The notes beneath the pieces are model-generated. The model had not been told where the DNA came from and did no database searches. It saw only the letters and a program-made list of their open reading frames with translations. Below are positions 6,324-10,581 of a stretch of 10,581 nucleotides of DNA, one piece after another; position 1 is the stretch's first letter; every line of letters starts with the position of its first letter. The stretch comes from Rhizobiaceae bacterium (GTDB lineage: Bacteria > Pseudomonadota > Alphaproteobacteria > Rhizobiales > Rhizobiaceae), in NCBI GenBank assembly GCA_021648425.1, contig JAKISV010000095.1, forward strand, positions 1 to 10,581, given 5' to 3'. A program made the position numbers and the translations under genes.

Positions 6324-7556
6324 ATGCCGAAAAAAGTCAGTGCCGGACGGGCAAGAGTGTTGGACGCACTCGTTGAAATATCTTTAGCCGGGGGTTCGCT
6401 TGGAACGATTACCGACAAATATTTCACTAATACCAGCGCCATTGTCAAAGCCAATGGCGATGCAAAGGTCACCTATGCGATTTTTATGCGGCGGCGGGTT
6501 ATTGCTGCTCTGGAACCGGCAATAAGACTAATCGGCAAGCTGGTCCCCGAAGCAAAAGTCGAACGGTTTTTTGACGAGGGAGATAAAGTCCCCGCCCAAA
6601 GCAAAATGCTGGAAGTTACCGGCTCTATGGCTGCCCTTTCAGAAGTTGAAACCCTGATGCTGCAAAAGGTGGGTTTTCCCTGTGTCAGTGCAAGAAATGC
6701 CCATGATATGTGTGTGGCAGTCCCCTATGCCGGTTTTCTTGACATGCATGCGCGTCATGGTTCGGGCATGGAAATGAACATGTTGGCTTCCTATGGGGCG
6801 GCAATCGGATCTGATGCTGCGCGGGCAGAAAATAAATCGGTGAAGGGTTTTGTCGGTTCATCACAAGATATTACTGCACCGCTGTTTGGAGCAGAACATG
6901 GCATGGGAACCATGCCCCATTCACTGGTGGGATATACCAAAGGCGACGTGCTGGAAGCGTCTAAAATGTTTGTTGCTGAATTACCCGATGCACCGGCAGT
7001 AATTTCGCTGGTGGACTATGACGGGCGTGAAATAACCGATGCCCTAAAATGTGCGCACTGGTTTTACAAAGAAGCCAAACTGCACAAAAAGGGAAAAACC
7101 TTCGGTGTCAGACTTGATACCCATGGCGGGCGGTTCAGTGAAAATCTGACTTTTGAAAAATCGGTCGATATTGTCGGTGACTTTTTGGGAGTTGAAGGCG
7201 AGTATAATATTGTTGAGCGCATATTGGGGCCTGGAGCCGTCAATCTGGATGCAGGCAATCTGATGGTTGACCGGGTAAGGCGTATTTTGTTTGGTGCAGG
7301 CGTTTCTGCCGCGTCCATCATCCATATGCGCCGCACGCTTGATGGAGCGGGTTTCAAAAAAGCGCAGATTGTTGCTTCTTCGGGTTTCAACCCGCAAAAA
7401 TGCCACGTGATGGGGGCAGCGCGGGTGCCGGTTGATATGATTGGCAGCGGTAGTTTTCTACCGGCCACACTGACAGAAACCTACGCAACGGCGGATATCA
7501 TTTCTTATAATGGCAAGCCCCGTGTCAAACTGGGCCGGGAGTTTTTAATCGATTGA
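6324..7556 (+). CDS. Nicotinate phosphoribosyltransferase-like protein (type II PRTase family)
   Basis: The 410-residue protein fits the NAPRTase/quinolinate PRTase-like type II fold: TDKYFTNT near the N-terminus (30-37), SEVETLMLQKVGFPCVSARN (106-125), GTMPHSLVGY (195-204; His199 aligns with the conserved His of the GTM-P/A-H motif), GVRLDTHGGR (261-270), IVASSGFNP (349-357) and DMIGSGSFLP (371-380). True enzymes couple nicotinate and PRPP into nicotinate mononucleotide for NAD salvage. The helix-rich insert at about 285-345 looks longer than in compact archaeal NAPRTases, and the usual FGxRRxHP segment is not evident (HARHGSGMEMN stands near there), so substrate could differ. It sits between AtuA and the carboxylase, and its TGA overlaps the next TTG start, so it is translationally coupled to a catabolic enzyme rather than to NAD genes. 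Family call good, activity uncertain. Confidence 0.78.
   Translation: MPKKVSAGRARVLDALVEISLAGGSLGTITDKYFTNTSAIVKANGDAKVTYAIFMRRRVIAALEPAIRLIGKLVPEAKVERFFDEGDKVPAQSKMLEVTGSMAALSEVETLMLQKVGFPCVSARNAHDMCVAVPYAGFLDMHARHGSGMEMNMLASYGAAIGSDAARAENKSVKGFVGSSQDITAPLFGAEHGMGTMPHSLVGYTKGDVLEASKMFVAELPDAPAVISLVDYDGREITDALKCAHWFYKEAKLHKKGKTFGVRLDTHGGRFSENLTFEKSVDIVGDFLGVEGEYNIVERILGPGAVNLDAGNLMVDRVRRILFGAGVSAASIIHMRRTLDGAGFKKAQIVASSGFNPQKCHVMGAARVPVDMIGSGSFLPATLTETYATADIISYNGKPRVKLGREFLID
7537..7541 (+). promoter_or_regulatory. Ribosome binding site supporting a TTG start for the carboxyltransferase gene
   Basis: GGGAG lies 11 bases before TTG at 7553, which overlaps the preceding TGA (TTGA). The next ATG in frame (7616) would remove 21 residues that fit the family N-terminus, so TTG is preferred. 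Confidence 0.45.
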
Positions 7557-9175
7557 CCGCATTCAAATCCACCCTCAATGCCCACAGCGACAGTTTTGAA
7601 ACCAACGCCAAAGAGATGCTGGCACTGGTCGAAAAACTTCGTGCGCTTGAAGAGAGAAGCGCCGCCAAATCTGAACAGCGCCGCGAGCGCTTTGAGCAAC
7701 GCGGACAGTTGACACCGCGTGAGCGACTTGGGCGATTACTCGATGCGGGCATGCCATTTGTTTCCCTTTACAATATGGCCAGCTATCTGGTGGACGACAA
7801 AAATCCGGAAACCTCAATTCCCGGTGGCAACATGATTACCGGCATCGGATTTGTCAGCGGGGTGCGTTCGCTGGTTTTTGTTGATGACAGCGGAATTTCA
7901 GCGGGGGCGGCGACAGGAAAATCTGTTGATAAGGCGCTTGGTTGTCTCGATATTGCGCTCAAGCAAAAACTGCCCTTCATTCATCTGGTGGAAAGTGCCG
8001 GGGCCAACCTGATGGAATATACGGTGGAGATGTGGGCCAATGGTGGTGGCATGTTCAACGGATTGGCAAAACTGAGTGCGGCGGGAATTCCAACCATTAC
8101 CGTATTACACGGGCCTTCCACAGCCGGGGGCGCCTACCAGCCGGGGCTGAGTGATTATGTTATTGGCGTAAAAAAGAACGGCATGGCAGCGCTGGCGGGG
8201 GCTGCACTGGTGCGCGCTGCTACCGGTGAAGTTGCCAGTGATATGGAACTGGGTGGCGCGCAGATGCATGCCAGCGTTACCGGCCTTGTAGAATATCTGG
8301 CTGAAGATGATGCCCACGGCATTGATATTGCACGTGAGGTTGTCAGCCGTTTGGACTGGAATTCCAATTGTGAATATCAAGGCCAGGGGGGCTTTGAAGA
8401 ACCTCTATTTGATAGCGCTGATATTGCCGGTGTTGTGCCGGTTGATTATCGTCAGGCCTATGATGTGCGCGAGGTGATGGCGCGAATTACTGATGGTTCT
8501 GATTTCACCCAGTTCAAGCCTGATTATGGAATTTCAACCATATGCATACAGGCGCGTATTCATGGCCATGCCTGCGGAATAATCGGCAATAATGGTCCCA
8601 TTGACCCACAAGGTGCAACAAAAGCAGCGCAGTTCATGCAGCTTTGCGATAGCGGGCAGATGCCATTAATATTCCTGCACAACACCACCGGCTATATGGT
8701 TGGCAAAGAATACGAGCAGGCGGGCATGATTAAACATGGCGCGAAAATGATTCAGGCGGTTTCCAACGTGCGCGTACCAAAACTTGCCTTTTATATCGGG
8801 GCCAGCTTTGGTGCCGGAAATTACGGCATGTGCGGGTTTGCCTATGATCCTGATTTTCTGTTTTCCTGGCCCAATGCCAGGACCGGCGTGATGGGCGGTG
8901 AACAGGCTGCACTTACGATGGAAATGGTGATGAGGGGGTCGGCAAAACGGCGCGGGCAGGAGATTGATGAAAAAATCATGGCAGCGCAGCGTGAAAAAAT
9001 CACCGGGCATTTTGATGGGCAATCAGATGCGTTTTATACTTCAGGTCATATGCTTGACCATGGCATCATTGACCCGCGTGATACCAGAAAGATAATCGGG
9101 TTTTCGCTCGATACCTGCAAAGAAGCGCGCGGGCGCAGATTGCAGCCTAACAGTTTCGGCGTGGCGCGGATGTAA
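7553..9175 (+). CDS. Acyl-CoA carboxylase, carboxyltransferase (beta) subunit, methylcrotonyl/geranyl-CoA type
   Basis: The 540-residue protein has the two crotonase-like halves of biotin-dependent carboxyltransferases, which move CO2 from carboxybiotin to an acyl-CoA. N-half signatures are LTPRERLGRLLDAG (53-66), DDSGISAGAATG (111-122), GPSTAGGAYQPGLSD (187-201) and ALVRAATGE (218-226). C-half signatures are IGNNGPIDPQGATKAAQF (344-361), FLHNTTGYMVGKEYEQAGMI (374-393), GASFGAGNYGMCGFAYDP (416-433) and WPNARTGVMGGEQAA (439-453). The 'KEYEQAG' and 'GAGNYGMCG' blocks place it with MCC/GCC beta subunits rather than propionyl-CoA types; changes such as GFAYDP where GRAYxP is usual hint at a different acyl chain. 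Translation probably starts at TTG, coupled to the phosphoribosyltransferase-like gene. It is followed with no gap by its biotin carboxylase partner. Substrate is undetermined; no leucine-degradation genes are nearby. Confidence 0.9.
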   Translation: MTAFKSTLNAHSDSFETNAKEMLALVEKLRALEERSAAKSEQRRERFEQRGQLTPRERLGRLLDAGMPFVSLYNMASYLVDDKNPETSIPGGNMITGIGFVSGVRSLVFVDDSGISAGAATGKSVDKALGCLDIALKQKLPFIHLVESAGANLMEYTVEMWANGGGMFNGLAKLSAAGIPTITVLHGPSTAGGAYQPGLSDYVIGVKKNGMAALAGAALVRAATGEVASDMELGGAQMHASVTGLVEYLAEDDAHGIDIAREVVSRLDWNSNCEYQGQGGFEEPLFDSADIAGVVPVDYRQAYDVREVMARITDGSDFTQFKPDYGISTICIQARIHGHACGIIGNNGPIDPQGATKAAQFMQLCDSGQMPLIFLHNTTGYMVGKEYEQAGMIKHGAKMIQAVSNVRVPKLAFYIGASFGAGNYGMCGFAYDPDFLFSWPNARTGVMGGEQAALTMEMVMRGSAKRRGQEIDEKIMAAQREKITGHFDGQSDAFYTSGHMLDHGIIDPRDTRKIIGFSLDTCKEARGRRLQPNSFGVARM

Positions 9176-10581
9176 ATGAAAAAGAGATCAACAACCATCA
9201 ACAGTATACTAATCGCCAATCGCGGTGAAATCGCAGTGCGCATTATCAAAACGGCAAAAGCGATGGGTATTGGAACCATTGCTGTTTATTCCGATGTCGA
9301 TCAAGATGCACGCCATGTGAAAGAAGCGGATGACGCGTTTCTAATCGGACCTGCGCCTGCCACGCAATCTTATCTGTCGATTGACAATGTGATTGCTGCT
9401 GCACAAAAATCCGGTGCTGATGCCATTCATCCCGGATACGGGTTTTTATCAGAAAATGCCGCATTCGCCCGGGCCTGTGATGATGCGGGTATAATCTTTA
9501 TCGGCCCCTCGCCGCAAGCGATGGAAATTATGGGGAATAAAGCGGCAGCCAAGGCGCGTATGATCGAGAACAAGATTGGCTGTGTTCCCGGATATAATGG
9601 AAAAGAGCAGAGTGATGAGGTATTTGCCTCGGCGGCTCAGGACATTGGCTATCCGCTGATGGTGAAGGCTGCCAATGGTGGTGGTGGGCGTGGTATGCGG
9701 CTGGTGGAAAATTCAGGCGATCTTGCTACCGCTTTGGAACAGGCACGTGGTGAGGCGCTCAGCGCATTTGGCTCCGGCGAGTTGATACTTGAGAAACTTG
9801 TTACCCGGGCACACCATATCGAATTTCAAATTCTGGGGGATATGCATGGCAATATCATTCATCTGGGCGAGCGTGATTGCTCACTGCAACGCCGCCACCA
9901 GAAAGTAATTGAAGAAGCGCCTTCACCGGCAATCGATGAAGCCTTACGCGCTGAGATGGGCAAGGTGGCAGTGGCGGCAGCGCGGTCGGTTTCTTACGAG
10001 GGTGCGGGTACGGTTGAATTTCTGCTGGATGAAGGTGGCGATTATTATTTCCTTGAGATGAACACGCGCTTGCAGGTTGAGCATCCGGTAACCGAAATGA
10101 TCACCGGGATTGATCTGGTCGAATGGCAAATTCGCATTGCGCGCGGTGAAGTGCTTTCTCTTACGCAGGATGATGTCACCATTAGCGGCCACGCGATTGA
10201 AGCGCGGTTTTATGCGGAAGATCCGGAAAAGAATTTCATGCCTTCGACCGGAAAAATCGAAAGCTGGATTGAGCCTGCTGCTGAGAATATCAGGGTGGAT
10301 AGTGGTATTGTCAGCGGCGATGAAATCACTCCGCATTATGATGCGATGGTGGCAAAGATCATTGCCCATGGCCCTACCCGCGAGGATGCGCGGCTTAGTT
10401 TGGCGCGGGCGCTGGACCGCACCACTTTGTTTGGCATCAACCACAATAAGGCATTCCTTGGGGAGTTGCTTGGGCGTGAAGAATTTATTGCAGGTAGCGC
10501 TACCACGGCACTGATTGACCAAGCTTATGGTGAGGAGAATTATTCCTCCCCTTCCCCCACCGCTCAAGCAGCCTGTCTTGC
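9176..10581 (+). CDS. Biotin carboxylase-containing (alpha) subunit of acyl-CoA carboxylase, 3' end outside the window
   Basis: The ATG directly follows the TAA of the beta subunit. The frame stays open for 468 codons to the window edge. It shows the whole biotin carboxylase module, which uses ATP and bicarbonate to carboxylate biotin: ILIANRGEIAVRII (11-24), DAIHPGYGFLSEN (82-94), the ATP-grasp glycine loop KAANGGGGRGMR (164-175), GERDCSLQRRHQKVIEEAPS (231-250), FLEMNTRLQVEHPVTE (292-307) and the C-terminal subdomain (HAIEARFYAEDP, 339-350; ITPHYDAMVAKIIAHG, 384-399). The usual RHIE preceding the ATP-binding His reads HHIE (213-216), a conservative change. By comparison with MCC/GCC alpha subunits (about 650-670 residues), a linker domain and a biotin carrier domain with a biotinyl lysine should follow past the right edge; residues about 452-465 already look like the start of a loose linker. 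Confidence 0.92.
   Translation, partial: MKKRSTTINSILIANRGEIAVRIIKTAKAMGIGTIAVYSDVDQDARHVKEADDAFLIGPAPATQSYLSIDNVIAAAQKSGADAIHPGYGFLSENAAFARACDDAGIIFIGPSPQAMEIMGNKAAAKARMIENKIGCVPGYNGKEQSDEVFASAAQDIGYPLMVKAANGGGGRGMRLVENSGDLATALEQARGEALSAFGSGELILEKLVTRAHHIEFQILGDMHGNIIHLGERDCSLQRRHQKVIEEAPSPAIDEALRAEMGKVAVAAARSVSYEGAGTVEFLLDEGGDYYFLEMNTRLQVEHPVTEMITGIDLVEWQIRIARGEVLSLTQDDVTISGHAIEARFYAEDPEKNFMPSTGKIESWIEPAAENIRVDSGIVSGDEITPHYDAMVAKIIAHGPTREDARLSLARALDRTTLFGINHNKAFLGELLGREEFIAGSATTALIDQAYGEENYSSPSPTAQAACL

Noticed and set aside
9944..10567. 207-codon open frame on the - strand within the biotin carboxylase gene
   Set aside because: The + strand here encodes invariant biotin carboxylase motifs (EMNTRLQVEHPVTE and others), so this is a shadow frame.
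4491..10581. Citronellol/geraniol (Atu) degradation operon
   Set aside because: AtuA plus an MCC/GCC-type carboxylase would fit, but the other Atu genes (dehydrogenases, hydratase, acyl-CoA dehydrogenases) are absent from the window and a phosphoribosyltransferase-like gene is interposed; the label would go beyond the evidence.

Overview
The window looks like a catabolic locus from a proteobacterium, most likely an alphaproteobacterium of moderate GC (about 50%). I infer this from family content (molybdenum hydroxylase, 6-hydroxynicotinate-reductase-like, UPF0280, DUF1185, AtuA and a methylcrotonyl/geranyl-CoA-type carboxylase) and from tightly overlapping genes. The taxonomic call is soft. 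Both ends are truncated.

Layout. Bases 1 to about 300 are about 66% GC. They encode an internal piece of an AMP-forming acyl/aryl ligase-like protein that stops abruptly. From about 300 the composition drops to about 50% GC and a different gene begins in mid-domain, so the left edge looks like a chimeric junction. From there to 3986 (+ strand) runs a tightly coupled block: the C-terminal part of a xanthine-dehydrogenase-family molybdopterin subunit (with a single-base frameshift near its end), a 6-hydroxynicotinate-reductase-like Fe-S protein, a UPF0280 (ApbE-like fold) protein and a DUF1185 'amino acid synthesis' family protein. A small four-helix membrane protein of unknown function lies on the - strand (3990-4391), tail to tail with that block. 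A second + strand block starts at 4491: an AtuA-family protein, a nicotinate-phosphoribosyltransferase-like protein, an acyl-CoA carboxylase carboxyltransferase (beta) subunit and its biotin carboxylase (alpha) subunit, which runs off the right edge.

How the genes may work together (inference). The Mo-hydroxylase and the 6-hydroxynicotinate-reductase-like enzyme suggest ring hydroxylation followed by ring reduction of an N-heteroaromatic acid such as nicotinate. This resembles the route through 6-hydroxynicotinate and tetrahydro-6-oxonicotinate known from Eubacterium barkeri and Azorhizobium caulinodans. The UPF0280 and DUF1185 proteins are coupled to the reductase and are candidates for its maturation or for the next steps. 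The second block would handle an acyl-CoA by biotin-dependent carboxylation, with AtuA and a phosphoribosyltransferase homologue in unassigned roles. A pathway joining these two halves is, to my knowledge, not well described. It is the main point of interest here. No RNA genes, insertion sequences or CRISPR arrays were seen.
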